Source: Planktothrix paucivesiculata PCC 9631 | GTDB taxonomy: Bacteria > Cyanobacteriota > Cyanobacteriia > Cyanobacteriales > Microcoleaceae | Reading direction: 5' to 3' | Length of the DNA stretch: 64,000 nucleotides | Assembly (NCBI RefSeq): GCF_900009265.2 | Contig: NZ_LR735026.1 | Coordinates: 109,925-173,924, forward strand | Notes under the pieces: generated by a model | What the model saw: only the letters and a program-made list of their open reading frames with translations | Database searches by the model: none | Told to the model about the DNA's origin: nothing | Translations under genes and position numbers: made by a program | Shown here: positions 7,924 to 17,254 of the stretch, in pieces | Layout of the letters: each line of letters begins with the position of its first letter | Position numbering within the stretch: position 1 is the first letter of the stretch

Positions 7924-9840
7924 TTAATATCGGTTATCCCTTAAATATTGGAGAATCCCCTGGGCGATCGCTTGGGCCATGCGACTGCGTTGAGCCGGAT
8001 CACCCAACATATAGGCATCATAATTATTAGTGACAAATCCCGTTTCGACTAAGACCGAAGGCATAGAGGTATTTCGCAGCACATAAAAACGCGCTTGTTT
8101 TACCCCACGATTGGGCAGTTGGGAAAAACTGGCCATCACACTATTTTGCACATATTGGGCCAGACGAGAACCACTGCTGTAGTAAAAGGTTTCAATCCCA
8201 CTCGCTGCTGCATTCGTGGCGGCATTGGCATGAATACTGACAAATAACGTCGCATTCATCCGGTTAGCCATATCCACCCGGGGTTCTAACTCAATGGTGC
8301 GATCATCCAAACGAGTCATCACCGCCTGTACCCCATTTTGCTGCAAAATCTGGGCTACCTGTTGAGAAATCGATAGAACAATATCTTTTTCTCGCAGTCC
8401 CCCCACACCCACCGCACCGGGATCACTGCCCCCATGTCCAGGATCGATAATCACCGCCACCCGACCATTAGGAATCGGATTATTAGAGGGAGGATTAGCG
8501 GTACGAGGGGGAAAGGGGAAGGGATTGGTATTAGTTCGAGGGGGATTTGTCCGGGGGGAGAAGGGTCTAGGATTAGGAGTGGGAACCGTGGCGACGGGGG
8601 GACGGGCTGCTGGAGTTCGACTTCCTAAACCCTCTCCCACAAAAGCTAGGGCAAGCTGTTGAGGACTGCCTTGGCTAATTTGTCCCACTTCAATCCGGGT
8701 TGCCGGTTTAATTAATAGGGTAAAAGTCTCTGGGTCTTCCCGACGTACCCTTGTCCAAATAATAGGACTTCCGACCTGCCGTTGGGGTAGGGCAATTCCA
8801 TCGGCCAGGGCCGCGGAGAAAAACGTAATACTATAGGACTGAGTTTCATTGTCCCAACCGCTACTATAGTTCAGAGGCTGATCGGCTTGGATCAGAAGTT
8901 GTTGATTGCGGATTTCGACCGAACGAATTTTGGCAAATCCTCCCGACAATTGGACGGCGGGGGGAGTGCTTCCCTGGGGCCAAACCGCTATCCCTCCGGC
9001 CGATGAGCGGGCTTGCCAATTTTGACTCCGTTTTGGGGTACTCATCGTAACCCGAACAACAGGAGGGTTACTCGATAGTTGGGTGACTTGAGAAATCGTT
9101 ACCCCATCTCGGTTAACCTGTTTTCCGGTACTGTTTGAACGGGATGCTAAGGTGGCACCCAAAATATCCAAAGTCATCCAACTACGATCTTGACTTTGTT
9201 TAAATTCAATATCGGCCATTTTGCCGGTGGTGTGGAGCACAATTCCATTATCCCGCACCTCGACTTGAGCTAAGGTGGTTTGAGGTTGCTGGGGAATGGA
9301 ACGATTAACGGTCTGTTGAGGTAGGGGAGCAGGCACACGAGCCGGGGCAGGAGGCCTGACAGATGGGGTTTGAGGTAAAGGTAGGGAAGGACGGGTTGCG
9401 GTTGGGGGGGGAGGAGCAGGAGCAGGGGCAGGTGTGCCTAGAGATCGAGGCGAGGGCAGTTGCACCGTCCACTGAGTTGGGGAAATCCCCCGAAATTGGA
9501 CTCCTTGAGGATCGAGAGTATAACCATCGGCTAATTCCACCACAATCCGGGTGGTTTGGTTATCGACCTGACCCACTCGAATTTCCCGAATCGCTCCCCC
9601 AATTAATTGCTGACGATTGACACCTCCTAAGCTCGTGCCGGGCAAATCAATCACTAATCGGGCAGGGTTGGAGAGCAGTTGAGCTTTGGGTTGTACCCCG
9701 CCATCGGTTGTAAAGCTGAGGCGGTTTTGAGAACTTTCAAATTGCCAAGATTGCAGACTGGCTGCTTCGGCGGGAGAGGTCAGAATAAAAAAGCTGACTA
9801 AACCGGGCATTAACCAACGCGAAAATAGAGTTTTTCCCAT
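7924..9840 (-). CDS. amiC: N-acetylmuramoyl-L-alanine amidase with AMIN domains
   Basis: Secreted cell-wall amidase that cleaves the amide bond between MurNAc and the peptide. I chose the ATG at 9840 because it gives a clean signal peptide ending near AEA; an in-frame start at 9912 would add 24 residues. An AMIN domain follows the signal, then a Pro-rich linker, a second AMIN-like region, another Pro/Asn-rich linker and a C-terminal amidase_3 domain with DPGHGGSDPGA (Zn His), LREKDIVLSI (Zn Glu), SIHANAA (Zn His) and the catalytic Glu in VLVETGF. The tandem AMIN plus amidase_3 layout matches cyanobacterial AmiC proteins, which act at the septum and in filament cell-cell communication. Symbol by family resemblance. 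Confidence 0.88.
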   Translation of the reverse strand: MGKTLFSRWLMPGLVSFFILTSPAEAASLQSWQFESSQNRLSFTTDGGVQPKAQLLSNPARLVIDLPGTSLGGVNRQQLIGGAIREIRVGQVDNQTTRIVVELADGYTLDPQGVQFRGISPTQWTVQLPSPRSLGTPAPAPAPPPPTATRPSLPLPQTPSVRPPAPARVPAPLPQQTVNRSIPQQPQTTLAQVEVRDNGIVLHTTGKMADIEFKQSQDRSWMTLDILGATLASRSNSTGKQVNRDGVTISQVTQLSSNPPVVRVTMSTPKRSQNWQARSSAGGIAVWPQGSTPPAVQLSGGFAKIRSVEIRNQQLLIQADQPLNYSSGWDNETQSYSITFFSAALADGIALPQRQVGSPIIWTRVRREDPETFTLLIKPATRIEVGQISQGSPQQLALAFVGEGLGSRTPAARPPVATVPTPNPRPFSPRTNPPRTNTNPFPFPPRTANPPSNNPIPNGRVAVIIDPGHGGSDPGAVGVGGLREKDIVLSISQQVAQILQQNGVQAVMTRLDDRTIELEPRVDMANRMNATLFVSIHANAATNAAASGIETFYYSSGSRLAQYVQNSVMASFSQLPNRGVKQARFYVLRNTSMPSVLVETGFVTNNYDAYMLGDPAQRSRMAQAIAQGILQYLRDNRY

Positions 9841-9926
9841 TCGTGACACGCTAAGAACCTTAATTAACAATAGAATTTGGGTCAAGGTTTGACACTCCCA
9901 CAGCCACACCAAAAGGAGATTCTAAG

Positions 9927-10025
9927 ATGTCGTCGGTCGTTGCCGGACAATCCGAAGCTCGAATCCTAACACCATCACCAAGCACTGTGATTTGTCCTTA
10001 TGGACAGAATCAACAAAGCGAGTGA
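9927..10025 (+). CDS. Candidate 32-residue small protein
   Basis: A short frame on the plus strand between two minus-strand genes. It has a strong Shine-Dalgarno sequence AAGGAG at 9912-9917, nine bases before the ATG, and a TGA at 10023. The predicted peptide is hydrophilic, without a membrane segment, and contains the segment TVICPYGQNQQ. Its base composition is richer in G+C than typical intergenic DNA here, as coding sequence often is. I do not recognise the family. It lies divergently from the amidase gene and converges on the MscS gene stop at 10043. It could also be chance. Confidence 0.45.
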   Translation: MSSVVAGQSEARILTPSPSTVICPYGQNQQSE

Positions 10026-10042
10026 ATCATATCATATTATTA

Positions 10043-11716
10043 TCAATGTTTTTCAGAGGTTGCCCCATTGATTCGGTGAGAATCTGTAAATTGAATACTT
10101 TGTTGGGGAATCCCAATCGAAATATTATGCTGATCAAAGGCAATTTTTAAACGTCGCCGATATTCCCGTGCTACAGGCCATTGTTCCAGGGGTTTAGTCT
10201 TAATAAAAATCCGAATCCCGATGCCACTATGATCAAGTTGGTCAACGCCCAATACCCGGGGCGGTTCTAAAATATAGAAACTCCATATCGGATCTTGATT
10301 CATCGTTTGAGCAACTTGATCAACGACTTGAAGGGCTTGATCTACATCCGTATTATAATCAACATTTAAGGTTAAATCTACCTGTGACCAACCGTTAGAA
10401 AAATTCTGAATACTGGTAATAATTCGGTTTGGTAAAGTAATCAAATTTCCGTTGGTACTTCGGAGTTGAGTAATCCGTAAATTAATATTTTCTACTTTCC
10501 CAGATAATTCACCAACGGCAATAAAATCCCCCACGGCAAATTGATCATCAATTAAAATAAAAATCCCATTAATAATATCTCTAATTAAATCATTAAAAAT
10601 GATGGATAGAGCCAAACCAATTAAACTACCTGCGGCTAAAATACTGGCGGAATTGACTTCTAAAATCGTGAGGATAGTGATGATCCAAATTGTTAACCAG
10701 ACAACGACTGCAATACTTTTGAAGGCGCGGGTTAAAGTATAGGCGCGTAAAGTTCTACGGCGAGATACATCAGGGTTAGCAACTAAAAAAGAAGAATCTT
10801 CTAAAGCCGTTATGAATTGGTCAACAAATATTAGAGTTAAACGGTTACAAATATAGAAAATTATTGTGATAATTAGCAATGAGTTCATGGCACTTAAGAT
10901 TAATTGAATAGATCGAGTTTGAGGAAATAATCCCAAAATCACAAAAAAAACAGTATATCCAATAATTAACTTAAAAATCTGTGCTGCTTGACGTTGTAGT
11001 TTATTAAAATCAATCTTTTTTTGATAACTAATAAATGCTTTTGTATGCTCATCAGCATGGGGATTCAAAGGTTTAGGTGGAGCATTTTCAGAGAGGATTT
11101 TCCATTGATTCTTTAACTGATTTTCTCGCCAACAAACTAAGCCAGTAATCAAACTCATTCCTAATAAAAGTACAAAAGCAATCCCTAACTGTCGCTGTAA
11201 AAATTCAGGTTTACGTTCTAATTTTGCTTGAATAATACCCTCGTGAATAATCGGAATTAATTCCATCACATGGGTTTCCGAATCAATCCCATTAATTTCG
11301 GCATCCAGTGGAGTAACGGTCATTAATTCATAGGGTCTTTCTCGACCTTCCCAGGCTGCATAAATAACGGGCAAACTATTTTTAATTTTATAAAAAATTT
11401 GTAAACTATTGATATCAAAATCACTATTAACAACAAATGAAAGTCTATTTTCTATTTTTCCAACTCGGCGATTAATTGGTGGATGTCTACTTTCATCCTC
11501 ACTAACACGAGGTGCGGTAATTTGAAACAATTCCTGACCGTCTAATCTTACAGTTCTTTGGACAATGACCGAATCATCTACAGGATTCAACAAATTGTTT
11601 AAAGAGTTAACAGGTATAACTTGTCCCCAAGCCTTTGGTAAAGTAATTAAACCGCAAGTCAATATAATTAAACTGAGCAGAAAAATTGCCTGATATTTTG
11701 ATTTAAAAAAACGCAT
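10043..11716 (-). CDS. MscS-family mechanosensitive channel
   Basis: A 557-residue membrane protein. An N-terminal hydrophobic signal/anchor (about 8-30) is followed by a periplasmic domain of about 130 residues, a membrane helix near 175-195, a cytoplasmic loop and more helices near 245-375, then the MscS pore-lining and beta-domain region (SLIGLALSIIFNDLIRDIINGIFILIDDQ-like stretch, then FAVGDFIAVGELSGKVENI) and the C-terminal alpha/beta domain. It likely gates small solutes during osmotic downshift. It is longer than E. coli MscS (286 aa) and belongs to the medium-sized MscS-like proteins with an extra periplasmic domain. It starts 53 bp after the NblS-like kinase gene on the same strand and may share its transcript. 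Confidence 0.85.
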   Translation of the reverse strand: MRFFKSKYQAIFLLSLIILTCGLITLPKAWGQVIPVNSLNNLLNPVDDSVIVQRTVRLDGQELFQITAPRVSEDESRHPPINRRVGKIENRLSFVVNSDFDINSLQIFYKIKNSLPVIYAAWEGRERPYELMTVTPLDAEINGIDSETHVMELIPIIHEGIIQAKLERKPEFLQRQLGIAFVLLLGMSLITGLVCWRENQLKNQWKILSENAPPKPLNPHADEHTKAFISYQKKIDFNKLQRQAAQIFKLIIGYTVFFVILGLFPQTRSIQLILSAMNSLLIITIIFYICNRLTLIFVDQFITALEDSSFLVANPDVSRRRTLRAYTLTRAFKSIAVVVWLTIWIITILTILEVNSASILAAGSLIGLALSIIFNDLIRDIINGIFILIDDQFAVGDFIAVGELSGKVENINLRITQLRSTNGNLITLPNRIITSIQNFSNGWSQVDLTLNVDYNTDVDQALQVVDQVAQTMNQDPIWSFYILEPPRVLGVDQLDHSGIGIRIFIKTKPLEQWPVAREYRRRLKIAFDQHNISIGIPQQSIQFTDSHRINGATSEKH

Positions 11717-11769
11717 TTTAACTAATATTTTAATTCAACACTTAATGAGTATAGCGGTATTTTTTGCCT

Positions 11770-14043
11770 CTATACTTTAGAAATTGATATGGATTTTCCC
11801 CCCATAAAAACATCATTGCTAAAAGATATGGATGGTGTTTCTTCCTGGGATACTGACAGGTCAAACCAAAATGTGGTTCCGATTCCTAACTCACTAATTA
11901 AATGAACTTGACTGCGATGTTTTTCAATAATATTTTTCACAATAGACAACCCTAAACCTGTTCCTTCTAAGGTATGAACCCGATTTTCTACCCGGAAGAA
12001 ACGAGTAAAAATAGCCTCTTGGTCTTCCGGTGCAATTCCGCTTCCAGTATCGGAAACTTCTGTTCTAATATAACGAGTTTTAGGGCGATTTTCAGCTAAA
12101 TGCAAATCAATGGGACGGGGAGGAGGAGGGGAAATAATCCAGCCTCCTTTGGCAATTTCTTCTACTTCTTGGTTTTTCTTCAGATTATCTTCTTCTAATA
12201 GATAAACCCGAATAATTACCCGTCCTCCCGAAGACGTAAATTTTAGGGCATTTCCGACTAAATTGGTTAAAACTTGCAACAATAAATCATAATTTCCTAC
12301 AACTAATGGTAAATCCGGTTCTATTTCTCGACTCAGTTCAATGCCTTTATCCTTAGCATTCAGTTGATAAGTTCTCAAGGTTTGTTCTACAACTTGCGCC
12401 ATATCAACGGGTTCAAAATTATAGATGCGACAGGATTCTAAACGAGACAAATCTAACACATCATTCACTAAACGAGTTAAACGATCGGTTTCATGGTTGG
12501 CGGTGGCTAAAAACTCCTGTCTTTCTTCTTCGGTTAAATCTTCGCCATAATCATGGAGGGTTTCAATAAAAGATTTAATATTAAATAACGGGGTTCTTAA
12601 TTCATGGGAAATATTACTAATAAACTGACTCTTAGCATCATTTAACTCGACCTCACGAGTAATATCCTGAATGGTCATCGCAATTCCCTTTAAACTTTCT
12701 CGATATTTCCCTTCTTCGATAGGGGTTGACATCAGATCATATTCTTGTGTCTGATTTTCATATAAAGTACATTCCTGAACATTGGGACGTTCTGACAATT
12801 CACAGGTATTTTCTGTGTCATGAATACAGCTATGACACAGGGGTTCAATCCCCGGAGATTTATGTAATAAAACCGTGGTTAATAAAATCCGTAATGTCCG
12901 ATTTGTTGGTTCTCCCAAAGAACAACGAAATTCTCCTCCCTCTAAAGTTCCACTAGCAATTTTTTGTAACGGTTGTGATAATTCTTCTGTTACCAAACTG
13001 GGCAAAAAGTTAAGTACATTATTCCCAATTACCGTTTGACCTTCCCATCCAAATAAGCGTCGGGCGGTGGGATTGACTAAAATTAAATTCAGTTCAGCAT
13101 CAATTAAAACTGCTCCATCGGCAATGGTGGAAACCAAGGTTTCTAACTTGGCTTTTTCTGCGGTTAATTCTTCAATATTTTGTTCTTCAAAACTTTCTAG
13201 GCGTTCCGCCATTTCATTGAAACTGGAAATTAATTCTCCTAACTCTCCCCCAAAGGGTAAATCAACCCGTTGATTAAAATTTCCGATGGCAATATTTTTA
13301 ACTCCCTGAACTAATTCTTTAATCGGTTGAGTAATGGTTAAAGCATTAAATACTGCCCCTAAAATTACCATCACCCAAATCGAAACAAATACCGCTAATG
13401 TCACATCCCGGGTTAAATTTGATGATACAACAACGGTAGGATTGGGATTAATTCCAATGGCTAAAATCCCTAAATAACGACCATTGTGCATCATCGGCAC
13501 AAAAACATCCGTCACCTCTCCTGCGGGGGTTAAATGTTGTCTGACCATGGGCAAATCTGCAAAATTTCCCGATTCCACACTGGCTAAAAAATTATCGGGT
13601 AATTGCATCCGCCGCCGCAGGGTTAGGGAATTTTGTACCGCCGAATCAGAAAAAGGTAAACCTAGATAAATTTCCCCGTCTTGATCTGCGTATAACATAT
13701 AACGAACACTGGAGGTACTGGTGTAAAATTGACGAGAAAATCGTGCAACTTCATCCCGTTTTTCTTCCGCAATTAGAGGCGCCACATTAGCGGCTAATAG
13801 TAATCCTAAATCTCGACCATAGCGAGTATCATTAATCCGAGCATCTTCTTGAATGGTATTGACCGCCCAAAAAGTTAAACTACTCATCAACAGAGAAACT
13901 ACCAGGGTCGCCCCGGCCATTAATCGAGTTTGCAGGGTAAACTCAGACCACCATCTGCTAATAATCTCACCTATTTTTTTGAGGAGTTTCAGCATTTGTT
14001 GAGGATTTGGGGGTTGACGGTTGTGGGGTAACTCTGAGTTCAT
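11770..14043 (-). CDS. nblS: NblS/Hik33-like sensor histidine kinase
   Basis: A 757-residue membrane kinase: first helix near 42-64, periplasmic sensor region to about 210, second helix near 215-235, HAMP (about 236-290), PAS (about 300-440), HisKA with the phospho-acceptor in SHELRTPLFNIK and HATPase_c with NLVGNALKF, DTGSGI and GTGLGLSIVK. The order and the sequence around the first helix match NblS (also called Hik33/DspA/Ycf26), the essential cyanobacterial sensor for high light, cold and nutrient stress. In several cyanobacteria nblS lies beside purD, as here. An insertion in the PAS region carries four cysteines (C-x2-C-x7-C-x10-C, about 402-424). A G-rich tract lies upstream of the start. 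Confidence 0.78.
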   Translation of the reverse strand: MNSELPHNRQPPNPQQMLKLLKKIGEIISRWWSEFTLQTRLMAGATLVVSLLMSSLTFWAVNTIQEDARINDTRYGRDLGLLLAANVAPLIAEEKRDEVARFSRQFYTSTSSVRYMLYADQDGEIYLGLPFSDSAVQNSLTLRRRMQLPDNFLASVESGNFADLPMVRQHLTPAGEVTDVFVPMMHNGRYLGILAIGINPNPTVVVSSNLTRDVTLAVFVSIWVMVILGAVFNALTITQPIKELVQGVKNIAIGNFNQRVDLPFGGELGELISSFNEMAERLESFEEQNIEELTAEKAKLETLVSTIADGAVLIDAELNLILVNPTARRLFGWEGQTVIGNNVLNFLPSLVTEELSQPLQKIASGTLEGGEFRCSLGEPTNRTLRILLTTVLLHKSPGIEPLCHSCIHDTENTCELSERPNVQECTLYENQTQEYDLMSTPIEEGKYRESLKGIAMTIQDITREVELNDAKSQFISNISHELRTPLFNIKSFIETLHDYGEDLTEEERQEFLATANHETDRLTRLVNDVLDLSRLESCRIYNFEPVDMAQVVEQTLRTYQLNAKDKGIELSREIEPDLPLVVGNYDLLLQVLTNLVGNALKFTSSGGRVIIRVYLLEEDNLKKNQEVEEIAKGGWIISPPPPRPIDLHLAENRPKTRYIRTEVSDTGSGIAPEDQEAIFTRFFRVENRVHTLEGTGLGLSIVKNIIEKHRSQVHLISELGIGTTFWFDLSVSQEETPSISFSNDVFMGGKSISISKV

Positions 14044-14377
14044 CGGCTATACGGTAATAATTCGGTGATTTGTCTACACACCATATTGGCCTGTAGAAAC
14101 CCAGAGTTGTGTCCCAATACAGCGTTAAGTTTTGTTAACACATACTATACATGGTAACAGCAGACGGGGAAAGCGGGAGCGGGGGGAGCAGGGGAGGCAG
14201 GGGGCACTTCGACAGGCTCAGTGGCCGCAGGGGGAGCAGGGGAGGTGGGGGAGGGAAGACGATCACTGACAATTAATAATTGATAATTGATAGTAAATTA
14301 TTGTTTATAGCGAGCGAGGACGCTCGCATTGCAGGAGTTGTAGGATTTTGAAATCGCGAATTTAGATGCTGAATAGC
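14044..14377. repeat. Intergenic region with G-rich repeat tract (14165-14258)
   Basis: About 334 bp between purD and the NblS-like gene. The section 14165-14258 is a run of G-blocks (GGGGGAGCA-type units) interrupted by CACTTCGACAGGCTCAGTG at about 14205-14223, a segment resembling the CTTCGACTTCGCTCAGT module seen near 47310 and 53510. The rest is AT-rich with no gene. The minus-strand transcript would be C-rich; the plus strand could form G-quadruplexes. Confidence 0.6.
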
Positions 14378-15649
14378 TTAACCATCAACCGTCACTCGGC
14401 AACCGATATCTCGACGATAGTAGAGCCCTTCAAAATTGATACAATCAACGGCTTTGTAGGTTTGGGTGATGGCATCTTGGAAAGTAGACCCAACGGCCGT
14501 AACCCCTAAAACTCGTCCGCCATCGGTGAGAATTTGGCCGTCTTGTAGTTTGGTTCCCGCATGGAATACGATCGCTCCCGATGCTTCTGCGTCTTCTATC
14601 CCGGTGATGACTTTGCCTTTTTGATAGGAACCAGGATAACCACCCGAAGCTAATACCACACACACAGAAACCCCGGATTTCCAGGTTAAAGGAACCTGTT
14701 CTAGCCGCTGTTCACAACAGGCGAGTAGGACTTCTTCTAAGGGGGTTTCTAAGAGGGCGAGAACCGTTTGGGTTTCGGGGTCGCCAAACCGACAGTTAAA
14801 TTCTAAGACCTGAATTTCTCCTTCCGGGGAAATCATCAACCCGGCATAAACCACCCCCCGATAGTCAATTCCCCGTTGACGCAAGGTGGCTAAAGTGGGT
14901 TCTAAGACCGACTGTTGCACGCGAGACAGCAGTTCGGGGGGGAGAATGGGTGTGGGAGCATAGGCCCCCATGCCCCCCGTGTTGGGGCCAGTATCCCCCT
15001 CTCCGACCTGTTTATGGTCTTGGGCCGGAACTAAGGGCCGAATAGTTAACCCGTCCGTTAGGGCGAGTACGGATACTTCCTGTCCAGTTAGAAAGTCCTC
15101 CACCACTACCCGCAGGTTATCCTGGCCAAATTCCCCGGCGAAAATAGTATCTATCGCTTCATAGGCCATTTCCACAGTAGTCGCAACGGTGACGCCCTTT
15201 CCGGCGGCTAACCCATCGGCTTTGACTACAATAGGCGCCGTTTGAATATAGGCTTTCGCGCTGGCTGCATCGGTAAAGACGGCCGCCTTAGCTGTGGGAA
15301 TTCCGGCGTCTTCCATGAAGGCTTTAGACCAGGCTTTACTGGCTTCGAGTGCTGCCCCGGCTTGGTTGGGGCCGAATACTTTAATATTGTGTTGTTGCAA
15401 ATAGTCGGTAATTCCTAGGGCGAGGGGTAATTCTGGCCCGACTACCACTAGGGAAATATCCTGATTTTGAACTAAATTTTTGAGCGCTTCAAAATCTTCT
15501 ACGGAAATCGGATAATTTTCACAGCCTTTGAGGGTGGCTGTCCCACCATTTCCGGGGGTACAAAATACTTTTTCAACGTTGGGCGACTGGAGTAATGTCC
15601 AGGCGAGTGCGTGTTCCCGTCCCCCATTTCCAACTACTAGAATTTTCAC
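14378..15649 (-). CDS. purD: Phosphoribosylamine--glycine ligase (GARS)
   Basis: A 423-residue ATP-grasp ligase for the second step of de novo purine synthesis, joining 5-phosphoribosylamine and glycine to give GAR. The N-terminus has the family's VVGNGGREHALAW; VVVGPELPLALGI, the ATP-grasp VKADGLAAGKGV, QDHKQVGEGDTGPNTGGMGAY and LEFNCRFGDPETQ follow in order. The length is typical. Translation starts at GTG (15649), which fits the family N-terminus; no strong ribosome binding site is seen. Downstream on the same strand lies the NblS-like kinase gene, 334 bp away. Confidence 0.95.
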   Translation of the reverse strand: MKILVVGNGGREHALAWTLLQSPNVEKVFCTPGNGGTATLKGCENYPISVEDFEALKNLVQNQDISLVVVGPELPLALGITDYLQQHNIKVFGPNQAGAALEASKAWSKAFMEDAGIPTAKAAVFTDAASAKAYIQTAPIVVKADGLAAGKGVTVATTVEMAYEAIDTIFAGEFGQDNLRVVVEDFLTGQEVSVLALTDGLTIRPLVPAQDHKQVGEGDTGPNTGGMGAYAPTPILPPELLSRVQQSVLEPTLATLRQRGIDYRGVVYAGLMISPEGEIQVLEFNCRFGDPETQTVLALLETPLEEVLLACCEQRLEQVPLTWKSGVSVCVVLASGGYPGSYQKGKVITGIEDAEASGAIVFHAGTKLQDGQILTDGGRVLGVTAVGSTFQDAITQTYKAVDCINFEGLYYRRDIGCRVTVDG

Positions 15650-15821
15650 GGTTTTTTGTTCTCAAATTGATTAGCAGTTTTTGATTGTACAATTGTGGCG
15701 GTTGTTTTTACATCGGTTGAGGATTGCTATAGATTGAAATTGGCTATCTATAATTTAGTATAATTTAAAAATTAATTTGCTTCTGAGTGGCACTGTAAGT
15801 TTTGATTGGTAGAGCATTGTC

Positions 15822-16280
15822 TTACTCTTTAATTTCATTCATTTTCAAAATTTTAAACATCTCAAAAGGAGGTTCAGGACGTAACTCCAGATAAACATCT
15901 CCTGCATTCAAAAGTTTAATAGGAAAAAAACAAAATGTGACTTTAACATCGAATTCCACCACAGCCCGACATAAGCTATTTGTACTTTCTATAACTCTTA
16001 AAATTTTGATCGTTAAATTTAAACCACATTGTTGAGGGAGGTTTTCAAATCTATCTTTAAATATTTGAATCAATTCTTCTTTATTAGTCGCTTCTAACAG
16101 ATTTCCCGAATAAGAATCTGAAATGAGTTTGCGTATTTGCTCAGAGCTTTTATTCTCATAAGATTTCTTAAATCTTTGAAAAAACACTAAAGTCTCGCCA
16201 CTAATCCCATCAGGATTGCTGCCTCTGTTTGCCAGCCAATAAATATCTTTGGATACTTTAACCAAATCAGAAATATCCAT
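15822..16280 (-). CDS. Unrecognised protein, 152 aa
   Basis: A soluble, Lys/Glu-rich protein with no signal peptide or membrane segment. The stretch around residues 65-100 (ISDSYSGNLL, then EELIQIFKDRF) and the following beta-rich half have the look of an NTF2/SnoaL-like fold, but this is only an impression. It stands alone between purD and the structured repeat at 16.4 kb; lower G+C than purD. No function is assigned. Confidence 0.6.
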   Translation of the reverse strand: MDISDLVKVSKDIYWLANRGSNPDGISGETLVFFQRFKKSYENKSSEQIRKLISDSYSGNLLEATNKEELIQIFKDRFENLPQQCGLNLTIKILRVIESTNSLCRAVVEFDVKVTFCFFPIKLLNAGDVYLELRPEPPFEMFKILKMNEIKE

Positions 16281-16397
16281 ATTTTTGCTTGTTAGATAGG
16301 TGGTATGGAAGTTAGAGTTTGCTTTGTGAGTATTATACCATGCTCTGTGTTACAGCAATTTTCAGATGGATGAAGATGAAGTATAAAAAACCCGGTG

Positions 16398-16504
16398 TCT
16401 CGTTCCCTGGTTCAACCAGGGAATGTATTTTTGAGGCTCTGCCTCAAGTTAATAGCAGGCGAAGCCTGCCCTAAGACATTGCTAGGTAGAACCTAGCAAC
16501 GAGA
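16398..16504. repeat. Four-hairpin structured repeat with closing stem
   Basis: An outer stem TCTCGTT (16398-16404) / AACGAGA (16498-16504) encloses four consecutive perfect hairpins: 16403-16423 (stem TTCCCTGGT), 16431-16447 (TTGAGGC, loop TCT), 16455-16469 (GCAGGC, loop GAA) and 16479-16499 (TTGCTAGGT, loop AGA). The first and last share bases with the outer stem. The layout resembles a cloverleaf and may be a member of the multicopy palindromic repeats common in bloom-forming cyanobacteria. It lies before the KGK-domain gene. Confidence 0.65.
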
Positions 16505-16575
16505 ATTAACTCTTTTGTGGGTTATAATTGTTTGATAATTGCTATATTAGATCAAATTTTGAGGATAATATCAAA

Positions 16576-17016
16576 ATGAATAATACCTTTTATCTGTTAA
16601 GTAATGATGATATTTTAATGTTCGACAAGAATACATTTACTGTCGAAAATTTTAAAGAAATCCTGATAGATATTCTCAACAAAAAAACCTATGTCAAAGG
16701 GTATAAAACCGATGGGGTAACCTCTTTCAATTTTCATATATTAGAAAGAATTAACTCCGAATATAATATCGAAGAAAAAGTGATTTTAACAGTAAATCAA
16801 AGTAGCGTCAATACCGTTAGTGAGGAAATTGATTGTAAACTCTTAAAATTAGGTGCAGCCTCTTGGAAAACTGGGAAATTGAGATTTAAAGCGATCGCCG
16901 ACTATAATAACTTATCCGAACCTCAACTTACCATTGAAATCGAACTAGAATTCTGTCCCGACCAACCCGAACTATCAGAAACCTCTGATTCTACATTGGA
17001 TGAATTGAGAAAATAA
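16576..17016 (+). CDS. KGK-domain family protein
   Basis: A small soluble protein of 146 residues from the ATG at 16576. I prefer this start to the in-frame ATG at 16528 because GAGG lies at 16561-16564, 11 bases ahead. The C-terminal half contains SWKTGKLRFKA followed by an acidic segment with EFCPDQPE, matching the cyanobacterial KGK domain, named for its Lys-Gly-Lys core (here K-T-G-K). The family's function is not known; members are often multicopy and recently diversified. The gene stands alone after the four-hairpin repeat. Confidence 0.7.
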   Translation: MNNTFYLLSNDDILMFDKNTFTVENFKEILIDILNKKTYVKGYKTDGVTSFNFHILERINSEYNIEEKVILTVNQSSVNTVSEEIDCKLLKLGAASWKTGKLRFKAIADYNNLSEPQLTIEIELEFCPDQPELSETSDSTLDELRK

Positions 17017-17254
17017 CTAAAAATTGATAAATAATACTATAATTTTCGGATATTTCAGAAAACCTAAATCTATAATATCCCTAGATAATCCTTCTTAGTG
17101 CCTTAGTGTCTTTGTGTTTACTGATATGATCATAAGCACCATAAAAACCCAATTAATTCTGTTAATTTTTATAATATTTTCTGAAAATAATCTTGTGAGT
17201 TTTTAAAGACTACAGTAAAGTGGATAAAATATTCTTATCTGGAGATCTAAATTG

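Noticed and set aside
8434-8628. Open frames antisense to the amidase, and similar shadow frames elsewhere
   Set aside because: They mirror the Pro-rich coding strand of real genes and have no features of their own.
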